DNA from: Rivularia sp034931125
GTDB lineage: Bacteria; Cyanobacteriota; Cyanobacteriia; Cyanobacteriales; Nostocaceae
DNA: 64,000 nt
Direction of reading: 5' to 3'
Assembly: GCF_034931125.1 (NCBI RefSeq)
Contig: NZ_JAYGHM010000018.1
Location: 50,715 to 114,714 of the forward strand
Positions 17,870 through 26,151 of this stretch are shown here, piece by piece. The number at the start of each line of letters is the position of its first letter. The stretch's first letter is position 1. The translations under genes and the position numbers were made by a program. The notes below the pieces were generated by a model, which did no database searches, was not told the DNA's origin, and saw only the letters and a program-made list of their open reading frames with translations.

Positions 17870-18973
17870 ATGTTTCATTTTGGCATCGAACATGAGGTTG
17901 CTTTCATTGACAATGCTGGCAAATTTGCTGATTTTTCACGGGTAAAATTTGCTGATTTTAACCAAATAGTCGAAAAGTTACCTGTTTACAAAGACGATTA
18001 TCCCGAATTACGAATAGGAGACGCTGGAATTAAAGAAAAGCGCTGGTATATCGAAGGTTTTGAGCGCTTTACTGATTCCGAAAAAGTTATTGAATGCGTA
18101 CCCAAGGGAATCGAAATTAGAACCACTATAAATCCCGATATTCATAGTGCTATTGCTGAATTAACCGAAAGTTTTCGCTTGTTGAAAGAAACCGCAGCAG
18201 AATATGGTTTTTCACCAGCATTAATTAGCTTCAATCCTCACTACGATGCGTTCGTCCCAAATCCACCTTTAAATGAATATGAAACCATACGCAGAAACGC
18301 TTCTCCTGAAAAGCAAACTGCGAATATTCCCATGCTTACCTACGGACCTGATTTGAATATTTCGATGGTAGGATTAACCACCGAACGCATCATTGATATT
18401 GGTAAAAAACTGACTTTTTACAGTCCTTATATTATTCCTTTTAGCTACAGTTCTCCCTTTTATCAAGGTACTTTGTGGTCAGGCTTTTCTGTACGAACTT
18501 TTGTAAGAACGGGAATCAGACCTGCCACGATGGTATTTTTAGAAAAACAAGAAGAACTAATCAAAAGCGTACCATCTTTAACAAAAATTGCTCGCATTCC
18601 CGCAGAAATTGGCAGAATCGAATTTAAAGCTTTTGATAGCTGTAGTGATTTTTCTATTTATGCTGGATTATTAGCTTTATTGAAAGGTCTTATTTTAGAC
18701 GAATCATTACTTGGTAGAGCAATTGTACCAGATGCTGAAAAACACAAAATTTCCGCACAAGAAGGATTTGATCGCGAGGATATTTTTAATCATGCTAAAC
18801 AGATTTTACAAGCAGTAGAAACCGCATTAGCAGATGACCCCGATATTGAGTTCTTAACACCATTGAAAACTCTTTTGCAAAAACGAGAAACACCAGCCCA
18901 CGAACTTGTTAGGTTGTACAAACATACTGGTTCCATAGAAGCAGTGCTGAAACAAACTTATCATAATTCGTAA
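17870..18973 (+). CDS. Glutamate-cysteine ligase-like (GCS2 family) carboxylate-amine ligase
   Basis: 367 residues. The opening MFHFGIEHEVAFID carries the G-x-E-x-E-like acidic metal/ATP site of the glutamine synthetase-like fold. ECVPKGIEIRTTINPDIHSA and ARIPAEIGRIEFKAFDSCSD supply further conserved acidic and basic residues. The family makes gamma-glutamyl or similar amide bonds with ATP. It differs from the main cyanobacterial gamma-glutamylcysteine synthetase as I remember it, so the substrate is open. No glutathione synthetase lies nearby. The ribosome binding site is AAAGGA, 7 bases upstream. Confidence 0.7.
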   Translation: MFHFGIEHEVAFIDNAGKFADFSRVKFADFNQIVEKLPVYKDDYPELRIGDAGIKEKRWYIEGFERFTDSEKVIECVPKGIEIRTTINPDIHSAIAELTESFRLLKETAAEYGFSPALISFNPHYDAFVPNPPLNEYETIRRNASPEKQTANIPMLTYGPDLNISMVGLTTERIIDIGKKLTFYSPYIIPFSYSSPFYQGTLWSGFSVRTFVRTGIRPATMVFLEKQEELIKSVPSLTKIARIPAEIGRIEFKAFDSCSDFSIYAGLLALLKGLILDESLLGRAIVPDAEKHKISAQEGFDREDIFNHAKQILQAVETALADDPDIEFLTPLKTLLQKRETPAHELVRLYKHTGSIEAVLKQTYHNS

Positions 18974-19086
18974 TTATTAATTAACTATGATTAGATTAAG
19001 AAATAGTTAAAGGTTAAAGGATAAAGGCAAAAAACCACACAGATTCTTACCTTTATCCACTAGCCCTTTTTAAGATACGAGAAAAG

Positions 19087-19269
19087 CTAATTAAGCTTTA
19101 TTTCTTCCTGCTTTCTTGCTTGAACTTCTTGCCAAACATCTTCCCAACGTTCGCTAATTAAATCTTGGAGTTTAGCTAAGTATTCCTCAGACTGATAATT
19201 ATCTTCTTCATCCTTCCATTTACTGTCAGTAACTAGTAAGGTCGAGATATCGGATGCTACTTTAATCAT
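19087..19269 (-). CDS. Small hypothetical protein, 60 residues
   Basis: Highly charged helical protein (ending ERWEDVWQEVQARKQEEIKLN-like), with no recognised family. Codon use looks cyanobacterial and the gene is near others on the same strand. It has a weak ribosome binding site. It could be a chance frame, but the amphipathic composition favours a real small gene. Confidence 0.5.
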   Translation of the reverse strand: MIKVASDISTLLVTDSKWKDEEDNYQSEEYLAKLQDLISERWEDVWQEVQARKQEEIKLN

Positions 19270-19643
19270 GATAAATTTGACGACTTCAAGGACTATTGCA
19301 ATTTTATAGCAACAACTAGACTAAGTTGTATGCTGCTTTACAAAAGATGATAGTAAACTATATTTAGATATACAACAGTACTCAGAAATTGTAAGTAATT
19401 TCAAAACAATTTTTGAAAATAAATTGGTTAATTTTGTATTAAAAGTCAAGGTATGTAAATATATTTACGCGGAGAATTTTAGTAATTAGTAGTTGATGAT
19501 ACAAAATACTGGCTATTTTAATTTGTTTGTTATGACTAGTTGAATATTTCGTGTTTGTAAAATAATTACCAACTTACTACGGCATCCCCAGTCTTATTTT
19601 TAACAACTCTAAATTTACGATCTGAAGTTATTAATTTACTAGA
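19270..19643. other. Spacer with a short coding remnant
   Basis: On the minus strand, directly downstream of the NTF2-like stop and in the same frame, codons from about 19640 to 19566 read SSKLITSDRKFRVVKNKTG then DAVVSW and a stop. It has no start of its own, so it may be the tail of a lost gene. The rest is AT-rich with nothing seen. Confidence 0.35.
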
Positions 19644-20024
19644 TTAGGACATGGTATCCCAAATTAATTTAGTATCTGTATGCCGAAACCTAGTAACTTT
19701 ACCATCAGCTAAATCGTATACATGGGCTGTATTTGAGCGAAAGGATTTTTTGCTAAGATGAACCCCTGCATAAAAACCAATTACAACTATAGAATTCGCA
19801 GCATCTAAATATTCTTCAATCTCAAATCTCCAAGATTCCCAATCATTATTAAACGCTTTAAAGACATTCTCAATGACTGCATCTGCACCGTAGTTAGTCG
19901 AGCCGTTGGGAAATCCTTCATTTTGAATCCATTCTATGCTAGGGTCACAAATCCGCCGAAATGCTTCGTAATCTTTGTCTCGAAATGTCTCATAGAGTTC
20001 TTGAATTACTTCAATATTATTCAT
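19644..20024 (-). CDS. NTF2/SnoaL-like protein
   Basis: 126 residues with the cone-shaped NTF2 fold pattern: NNIEVIQELYETFRDKDYEA at the start, ICDPSIEWIQNEGFPNG, then VIENVFKAFNNDWESWRF and VVVIGFYAGVHLSKKSF. The fold serves as polyketide cyclase, isomerase, dehydratase or simple binding module. The active residues are not decisive here. It lies 44 bases downstream of the peroxiredoxin-like gene on the same strand, so the two are likely co-transcribed. Confidence 0.8.
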   Translation of the reverse strand: MNNIEVIQELYETFRDKDYEAFRRICDPSIEWIQNEGFPNGSTNYGADAVIENVFKAFNNDWESWRFEIEEYLDAANSIVVIGFYAGVHLSKKSFRSNTAHVYDLADGKVTRFRHTDTKLIWDTMS

Positions 20025-20068
20025 TGCAATTTTTACCCAATACCCTGTAAATTTATAAATACATCGCT

Positions 20069-20866
20069 TTAGCTATCAAGTAAAAAAGATAAAGGATTAC
20101 TCATATTTTCAGCAAAACCAAGAATACCGCGATCGCGATGTTCGTAGATTAATTTACCATTGGAATCAAACAAAAAAGTTGCTCCCCGCTGTGTTAAATA
20201 AGCCGAATCTGGTACATAAGTATTCCAGTTGCTCAAAACTTCGGTCATATTTCGTAAGCGTAGAGTTGCGAGTTCAAAAGGACGCTGAAAACCTTTTCCT
20301 CCAGCATTTTTGAAAAATGAACCTTTGATTGGTGGTAGAGGTGTATTGCGAACAACTTCTTCATCAGCAATCAATTGAGGAGCTTTTTTATCTCCTTTAT
20401 AACCCCTAAAAACTTCCCCTAAAGTTCCGGGACTACCAATTCCAGCACACATTAGCATCAAATTCAGCCAAGCCTTTTGTGATGTTGAGAGCATGGGGAA
20501 GTTTACATTTAAACCCTGATAAAGTTGTAAATTTTTGTGAATTTCAGCTTGGGAATCTACGAATAACCATTCTTGAGGGAATTGAGTGTAGTTACAGAAT
20601 TTGATACCGGAGTTGCGATCGCCAATTCCAATAGCGCGAATTACAATTCCTTTAGCTTGGAGCTTTTCTCTTTCTCTTCGCAGCCACCAAGTGTATTCTA
20701 AGTTATCAAAATCCCCCAACTGCGACCAAATCAGTACGAGTAATTGCGAAGCATTCGAGCAACCATCTAAAACGGGTTTGATTTCTCCATCGCTAATTCG
20801 CAAACGTTGAGTTTGACTCAAGATAGAGTAAACATTTTCAGAATTGGAGCGTGTTTGAGTATTCAT
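20069..20866 (-). CDS. Peroxiredoxin-like (AhpC/TSA_2-type) protein lacking the usual cysteines
   Basis: 265 residues with a thioredoxin-like fold: LLVLIWSQLGDFDNLEYTWW where the redox CxxC/peroxidatic Cys would normally sit, GIVIRAIGIGDRNSGIKFCN, LFVDSQAEIHKNLQLYQGL, and TQRGATFLFDSNGKLIYEHR at the end. I see no cysteine at the expected active site. The two Cys after it (in KFCNY and LMLMCAGIG) are not in a CxxC. So it is probably not a classical peroxidase. Relatives are widespread in cyanobacteria and algae as 'AhpC/TSA family'. It probably shares a transcript with the NTF2-like gene. Confidence 0.75.
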   Translation of the reverse strand: MNTQTRSNSENVYSILSQTQRLRISDGEIKPVLDGCSNASQLLVLIWSQLGDFDNLEYTWWLRREREKLQAKGIVIRAIGIGDRNSGIKFCNYTQFPQEWLFVDSQAEIHKNLQLYQGLNVNFPMLSTSQKAWLNLMLMCAGIGSPGTLGEVFRGYKGDKKAPQLIADEEVVRNTPLPPIKGSFFKNAGGKGFQRPFELATLRLRNMTEVLSNWNTYVPDSAYLTQRGATFLFDSNGKLIYEHRDRGILGFAENMSNPLSFLLDS

Positions 20867-20960
20867 TGGTTACGAGCAACAGTCTTCAGATATTATTCTA
20901 AAACTATAAATCCTCAGATGTTCCCCTAATTATTTATATTTGATTGGTAACTAAATTTAT

Positions 20961-21131
20961 TTAATCTATAACTTGTACAAATCCCATACGTACAAAATCA
21001 TGCAATTTACGAATTCTTTGATTTTGCTCGTAGTTGAGAGGTTTGTCAGATAACATTCTCTTGCATAACCAATTTTGGTCGTGTCGAGTAATTCTACCAG
21101 TTCTAAAAATTCTTTCAATAATATTTTCCAC
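20961..21131 (-). CDS. Small conserved-looking cyanobacterial protein, 56 residues
   Basis: GTG at 21131-21129 with GGAG seven bases upstream opens MENIIERIFRTGRITRHDQN, continuing WLCKRMLSDKPLNYEQNQRI and ending HDFVRMGFVQVID. I recall a family of short cyanobacterial proteins of the form RITRxDQ...LLS...EEQ..I..V...LR.G..RVVD to which this fits. It is helical, soluble and of unknown role. It lies alone in the 848-base gap; the remaining 21132-21714 shows nothing else. Confidence 0.6.
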   Translation of the reverse strand: MENIIERIFRTGRITRHDQNWLCKRMLSDKPLNYEQNQRIRKLHDFVRMGFVQVID

Positions 21132-21714
21132 AATCAAACTCCATTTAATAATGATAAAATCTTTATTTTTCTTGTTAACTTTATAACTCCTTTAAGTATG
21201 GCAAGGTTAATTAAAATCGTAAATATCAAAAGTTCATAAAAGTTTATATACTATATTCATCCTTTAGACATAGTTGCTTGAATCGAAAGTCTTAGTAGCG
21301 TATAAATACAATGTTATAAGTTGTGAAAGAGGTGTACCGCTCACAACTTTCTTAGATGTACCAATAATTAGATAAATAATTAAATCGTTTATTCTCAAAC
21401 TTCCCCAGTATTGCCTATGTGGTATTAGCTGCCGAGTAATTCGTAAAAGCACTACAGTAAAAACCGCAGCAATAAGCGCTCATCCTAAACCGACAACAGT
21501 AGGGTCAAAGTTACAAACTTCTACAACTGTTCTAGTCAAAAAAAATATTAACTGTACCGTGTATCAGGTTAAAAAATCGCATATATTGCAAATAGCGACC
21601 TATCTATTTTAGGTAAACTACTTAAAAAATATCTCTCTGCTAACCTTTGCGCTAACCTCCGCGAAACTTTGCGTTAAAAATCATTTCTTCCTCCATCAAA
21701 ACTAAATTTAAAAC

Positions 21715-22506
21715 ATGAAAACCATTATCCAAGTTGATGCATTCACCAACAAACCCTTCGCAGGAAATCCCGCTGCTGTCTGTGTTTTACCATCTCCCAA
21801 AGATGACGAATGGATGCAAAATGTAGCAAAAGAAATGAATTTATCAGAAACCGCATTTTTAGTAAAACAAGAAGACGGTTACAGTTTACGCTGGTTTACT
21901 CCCACAACAGAAGTACCATTGTGCGGTCATGCTACCCTTGCTAGTTCTCACGTTTTGTGGTCGGAAAATCATCTTTCACACAACGAAGCAGCCCGTTTTC
22001 ATACTAAAAGCGGTTTATTAATTGCCAAAAAGCAAGAAGATTGGATTGAGTTAGATTTTCCCGCGAATTCTTCGGAAGCTATTTCTACACCTCCAGAAAT
22101 GAGTGAAGCTTTGGGAGTACCTGTTAAAACAGTAATGAAAAATTCTTTAGGTTACTTGATAGAAGTTGAATCAGAAGAATTAGTGACAAAAATAGAGCCA
22201 AATTTTACAATTTTAGCAAAGCTATTTCCAGAAGTTATTGTTACTAGCTTAGCTGAAAATAGCTCAAAGTTTGACTTTGTATCGCGCTTCTTTTGTCCGG
22301 GATTAGGTATTAACGAAGACCCCGTAACTGGTGCTGCTCATTGCTGTCTCGCACCTTATTGGAGAAACAAATTAAATAAAGACGAGTTTTTAGCTTATCA
22401 AGCATCAAATCGCGGTGGTGTGGTGAAGGTGAAATATCCGGGAAAAGATCGAGTTTTTCTCAGCGGACAAGCTGTTACAGTTTTGCGAGGGGAAATTATT
22501 TGTTAA
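21715..22506 (+). CDS. PhzF-like isomerase/epimerase
   Basis: 263 residues of the PhzF / diaminopimelate-epimerase fold. Typical start: QVDAFTNKPFAGNPAAVCVL. The catalytic glutamate is in MNLSETAFLV (about 46). The second phosphate/glycine motif is PLCGHATLASSHVLW, and the C-terminal signature GINEDPVTGAAHCCLAPYW. PhzF itself isomerises a phenazine precursor, but no phenazine genes are present, so this is one of the many family members of unknown substrate. It converges with the methyltransferase gene, with only 3 bases between the two stops. Confidence 0.88.
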   Translation: MKTIIQVDAFTNKPFAGNPAAVCVLPSPKDDEWMQNVAKEMNLSETAFLVKQEDGYSLRWFTPTTEVPLCGHATLASSHVLWSENHLSHNEAARFHTKSGLLIAKKQEDWIELDFPANSSEAISTPPEMSEALGVPVKTVMKNSLGYLIEVESEELVTKIEPNFTILAKLFPEVIVTSLAENSSKFDFVSRFFCPGLGINEDPVTGAAHCCLAPYWRNKLNKDEFLAYQASNRGGVVKVKYPGKDRVFLSGQAVTVLRGEIIC

Positions 22507-22509
22507 TAG

Positions 22510-23550
22510 CTAAAACAATGTTAATTGTGTTGAAACCTCCTTACGTAAATTGCAAAATCCCGAATTTAAATATTTTTGTATGTCCATAAATATTTTGCTT
22601 GCTAGTGTTTTTGCTAACATCACGGGGACGGCATTTCCTACCATTTTGTAACCATCAGAAATGTACTTGTATTTAAAAATAAAATTATCTGGAAAGGTTT
22701 GAATTCTTGCACATTCTCTAACAGACAATCTGCGATATGGTTTTGCTGATTCTGGATCGAAAATCCATTTATCTTTCTCAACCCAAATCATTTTGTTGGC
22801 TTGGGGATGTATAGGAGCGTGTCTAGCACCAGCTTGTATTGTATATGATGGTTCGTCCCAAGTTCTTACTCTATTTCTGGACATATAAATACTAGAAAAG
22901 CTACCTTCTTTGTATTCATGATTTGGTATTTCCAAATGGCTTTTATCCATTTTTGAATCTATTGGTAAGGCTTCAATATCTTTTAGATTGTAAATAGCAT
23001 CTCCAATAGTTAATCTTGTATTGAGTACATCGGGAAATTCAAATATTCTACCTATATCTTCTCGATAACCAATAATAATTACTCGTTTTCTATCTTGAGG
23101 AACTAGATAATCTGAAGCATTTAATAATTTATAAGTTACTTTATATCCGGCATCTTTAAAATGATCTAATATATTTGTAAAAGCTCTATCGTGTTTTTCA
23201 GCTAAAATACCGCTGACATTTTCAGCTAAGAAAAACAGAGGTTTTTTCTCTTGAATAATTCTGATATAATCAAAAAATAATTGACCTCTACTATCATCAA
23301 TACCTCTTTGTGAGCCAGCTTCACTCCAACTTTGGCAAGGAGGACCACCTATAATACCAATACAGTCAGGAATTTGATCGGGAACTATTTTTCTGATATC
23401 CCTTTTATCTAATTGCGTATGCGGATGATTAAATTCGTAAGTATCCCATATAGACTTATCATGTTCATTGGCCCAAATAATATTAAATCCAGCTTGATGA
23501 AAGCCTAAATCTAATCCTCCACAACCCGAAAATAGAGATACAACATTCAT
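22510..23550 (-). CDS. DNA (cytosine-5) methyltransferase, HaeIII-like
   Basis: 346 residues with ordered m5C motifs: VVSLFSGCGGLDLGF (motif I), GIIGGPPCQSWSEAG with the catalytic Cys-72 (IV), FFLAENVSGI (VI), QDRKRVIIIGYR (VIII), SIYMSRNRVRTWDEPSYT in the target-recognition zone, and GYKMVGNAVPVMLA (X). It closely resembles M.HaeIII as I remember it, including the region after MSRNRVR, so GGCC is a reasonable predicted target. No restriction enzyme gene is adjacent, so it looks like an orphan methylase. It lies 12 bases downstream of bioA on the same strand. Confidence 0.93.
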   Translation of the reverse strand: MNVVSLFSGCGGLDLGFHQAGFNIIWANEHDKSIWDTYEFNHPHTQLDKRDIRKIVPDQIPDCIGIIGGPPCQSWSEAGSQRGIDDSRGQLFFDYIRIIQEKKPLFFLAENVSGILAEKHDRAFTNILDHFKDAGYKVTYKLLNASDYLVPQDRKRVIIIGYREDIGRIFEFPDVLNTRLTIGDAIYNLKDIEALPIDSKMDKSHLEIPNHEYKEGSFSSIYMSRNRVRTWDEPSYTIQAGARHAPIHPQANKMIWVEKDKWIFDPESAKPYRRLSVRECARIQTFPDNFIFKYKYISDGYKMVGNAVPVMLAKTLASKIFMDIQKYLNSGFCNLRKEVSTQLTLF

Positions 23551-23562
23551 AAGGTATCTAAT

Positions 23563-24840
23563 CTAAAGATTCTTCAAAATATCAAAAATTCCCTCATAAA
23601 CCTGCGACAATTCCTCATCCGTAATACAATAAGGCGGCATTATATAAAGTACATTTCCTAAAGGACGTAAAAGTAAACCTTTTTCCAAAGACTTTGCTCG
23701 AATGTCCAAACCGACTTTATTCAAATATCCAGATTCTTGCTTGCTTACAATATCCATCGCTGCAATTGTACCCGTTACCCGCAACTTTTCAACTTGGGGA
23801 TTTCCCTGTAAAGCTTCTAAATGCTGTAAATGTTTGGCTTCCATACTGCTAAAAACAGGTTGATTTTCTACCATCAACTCTAAAGAAGCTAAAGCAGCAG
23901 CACATCCCAAAGGATTCGCCGTATAACTATGACCGTGATACAGTGTTTTTATCGGGTCGTCGCTGTAAAAAGTATCGTAAATTTTCTCCGAACATACGGT
24001 AACAGATAGCGGTAAAAACCCCCCAGTAATCCCCTTTGATAAACAAGTAATATCCGGTGTAACTCCGCTTTTAATGCTAGGAAACCATCCCCCAGTTCTC
24101 CCGAACCCAGTCATCACTTCATCAAAAATCAACAAAGTATCAAATTGTTTAACTAATTTCTGTAATTTCCGTAAAAACTCAGGCCTACACATCCGCATTC
24201 CCCCAGCACCCTGTACTAAAGGCTCAATAATAATGCCAGCATATTGTTGAGGATTTTGCTGTAATTTTTCTTTCAACTGAGATAAAACTGCTTCTTCCCT
24301 TTTCTCAACAGAAGTGTCACCGATATAAGTTTCAGGAAAAGGTGAGAAATCCACCTCAAACAGCATATTTGAAAAAACTTGAGAAAATAGCGATCGCGAA
24401 CCTACGGACATTGCTCCAAATGTATCACCGTGATACGCTCCTTCAAAAGCAATAAACTTCTGACGCTGCTGATTTTGATTTACCCAATATTGATAAGCCA
24501 TTTTCAGCGCAACTTCCACAGCAGTTGAGCCATTATCGGAAAAGAAAACTCGGTTTAATCCGCTTGGAAGTCTTTTAACTAATTTTTCTGCGAGTTGTTC
24601 GGCCGGTTCGTGAGTAAATCCAGCAAAAATTACTTGTTCCAATTCTAGTGCTTGACGATAAATCGCTTCAGCAATTTTGGGATGGGAATGTCCGTGAATA
24701 TTTACCCACCAGCTAGAGATGCAGTCCATAATTTTGCGTCCATCTTCCAATTCCAGCCAAATTCCACGACCGGATTTTACTTTTAAGGGTGGAGGAGAAG
24801 TTTTTGCTTGGGTGAAAGGATACCAGATGTTAGGGTGCAT
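23563..24840 (-). CDS. bioA: Adenosylmethionine-8-amino-7-oxononanoate aminotransferase
   Basis: PLP-dependent class III aminotransferase (425 residues) that converts KAPA to DAPA with SAM as amino donor in biotin synthesis. BioA-specific opening HPNIWYPFTQ and DCISSWWVNIHGHSHP; FSDNGSTAVEVALKMAYQYW; Asp in FDEVMTGFGRTG; PLP lysine in CLSKGITGGFLPL; YHGHSYTANPLGCAAAL. Other bio genes are not in the window. Downstream (12 bases) is the cytosine methylase, which may be read from the same transcript. The upstream region is filled by palindromic repeats. Confidence 0.95.
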   Translation of the reverse strand: MHPNIWYPFTQAKTSPPPLKVKSGRGIWLELEDGRKIMDCISSWWVNIHGHSHPKIAEAIYRQALELEQVIFAGFTHEPAEQLAEKLVKRLPSGLNRVFFSDNGSTAVEVALKMAYQYWVNQNQQRQKFIAFEGAYHGDTFGAMSVGSRSLFSQVFSNMLFEVDFSPFPETYIGDTSVEKREEAVLSQLKEKLQQNPQQYAGIIIEPLVQGAGGMRMCRPEFLRKLQKLVKQFDTLLIFDEVMTGFGRTGGWFPSIKSGVTPDITCLSKGITGGFLPLSVTVCSEKIYDTFYSDDPIKTLYHGHSYTANPLGCAAALASLELMVENQPVFSSMEAKHLQHLEALQGNPQVEKLRVTGTIAAMDIVSKQESGYLNKVGLDIRAKSLEKGLLLRPLGNVLYIMPPYCITDEELSQVYEGIFDILKNL

Positions 24841-24870
24841 TGGTTGTTTTGGGGGGTTGAGTATTTCAGA

Positions 24871-25315
24871 ACCTGGCGATTTAAATCGCGGCTACACAGG
24901 CGAAACCCACCTGCGTGGGTTAAAAAATAATATCAATTATTGTTATAGAATTCAATAAATTTTGAATAACCTGGCGATTTAAATCACGGCTACACAGGCA
25001 AAACCCACGCAGGTGGGTTTGGGAAGAATATAATTTATTTTGATTAAATTCAATCAAATTTGAATAATCTAGCGATTTAGATCCTGGCGATTCAAATCGC
25101 GGCTACACAGGCAAAACCCACGCAGGTGGGTTTGGGAAGAATATAATATATGTTATCTAATTTGAATAATTCTAAATAAGCGATTTAGATCCTACACGGG
25201 CAAAACCCACCTGCGTAGGTTTGGGAAGAATATAATATATGTTATCTAATTTGAATAAATCTTAGTCCGCGCAGGCGGACTTTGTTTGTGTAGCAGCGGT
25301 TTCAACCGCCAGGTT
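24871..25315. repeat. Array of REP-like double-hairpin repeats upstream of the transposase
   Basis: Copies: 24871-24921, 24969-25020, 25083-25133, 25180-25222 (shortened), and one inverted at 25264-25315. Each unit is CCTG-GCGATTTAAATCGC-GGCTACACAGG then AAACCCAC-GCAG-GTGGGTTT, that is two adjacent hairpins. Stem changes are compensated (GCGATT/AATCGC becomes GCGGTT/AACCGC; AACCCAC/GTGGGTT becomes AGTCCGC/GCGGACT), so the fold is conserved rather than the sequence. Units are separated by near-identical GGGAAGAATATAAT spacers. Confidence 0.85.
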
Positions 25316-25348
25316 TTTTTAATTACCAATTTAAACAACATTAATAAA

Positions 25349-25762
25349 ATGAGATCAAATTTCACCCAATTGTATTTACACGCCGTTTGGGCGACTTGGG
25401 ATAGATTACCTTTAATTACACCTGATATACAAAAAAATATTTATGGTGCAATTATTAGACACTGCGAAGAATTGGAATGCACAATCATCGCCGTTGGTGG
25501 TGTTGAAGACCACATACATTTATTAACAGGTGTTCCGCCTACTTTATCAGTATCTAACTTTATGAAAAATATTAAAGGTAGTTCCTCGCATTGTGTAACC
25601 CATGACATCAAACCGGGCGAATTCTTTAAATGGCAAGGAAGTTACGGAGCATTTACCGTTAGTCATGATGCCATAGATAAAGTCGCCAACTATATTAGAA
25701 ATCAACCCTACCACCACCAACAAAAATCAATAATTCCTACCTGGGAATTAAATCATAACTAA
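25349..25762 (+). CDS. IS200-like Y1 (REP-associated type) transposase
   Basis: Small HUH single-strand transposase of 137 residues. The start LYLHAVWATWDRLPLI is typical of the IS200/REP-associated (RAYT) group. The HUH metal motif is DHIHLL (His-55, His-57), and the nucleophile is probably Tyr-115 in VANYIRNQ. No tnpB is present. The gene is bracketed by the double-hairpin repeats (five before, two after), as in REP/RAYT loci, where the protein acts on those hairpins. ATG 25349 follows an inverted repeat copy; the longer frame from 25286 would start inside it and is rejected. Confidence 0.88.
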   Translation: MRSNFTQLYLHAVWATWDRLPLITPDIQKNIYGAIIRHCEELECTIIAVGGVEDHIHLLTGVPPTLSVSNFMKNIKGSSSHCVTHDIKPGEFFKWQGSYGAFTVSHDAIDKVANYIRNQPYHHQQKSIIPTWELNHN

Positions 25763-25930
25763 TCATTCAAACCCGCGTAGGCGGGTTTTGCCTGTGTAGC
25801 AGCGATTTCAATCGCCAGGTTTTCTATATCAAAAATCAATAATTCCTACCTGGGAATTAAATCATAACTAATCATTCAAACCCGCCTGCGCGGGTTTTGC
25901 CTGTGTAGCAGCGGTTTCAACCGCCAGGTT
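25722..25930 (+). repeat. 109-bp tandem duplication of the transposase 3' end plus repeat
   Basis: 25722-25830 and 25831-25930 both carry the last 41 bases of the transposase gene, its following spacer, and one double-hairpin unit (25771-25821 and 25880-25930). The two hairpins differ by paired changes (CGCGTAGGCG versus CGCCTGCGCG; GCGATT/AATCGC versus GCGGTT/AACCGC), so the duplication is not brand new or the hairpins were converted afterwards. Confidence 0.85.
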
Positions 25931-26074
25931 ATCCAACCGCCAGATTATCTAAATAATCCCCTAATTTTCCACCCACCAATCAAATAATTAACCAAAAAAC
26001 AATCCATTACTAACCATCAATTAACTTTCCCTTAAATTTGTGCTACAATACTATTCTTGTCTAAAATAAACAAT

Positions 26075-26110
26075 AATTAAAATCCCCCTCGACCTAAAGG
26101 AAGAAGGGGT
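26075..26110 (-). terminator. Possible terminator of the R3H ATPase unit
   Basis: Read on the minus strand, CCCCTTCTTCC...GGTCGAGGGG forms a hairpin followed by ATTTTAATTATT, about 40 bases after the stop at 26152. The stem is imperfect. Confidence 0.4.
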
Positions 26111-26151
26111 TTGTTGTGCTGCACGCTGGTGAAAAAAATACAGATAGGGAA

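Noticed and set aside
21264..21452. 62-codon minus-strand frame
   Set aside because: No ribosome binding site or recognisable features; the small gene at 20961-21131 is the better candidate in this spacer.
24871..25315. CRISPR array
   Set aside because: Units are palindromic double hairpins with near-identical AT-rich spacers, not direct repeats with unique spacers, and no cas genes are present.
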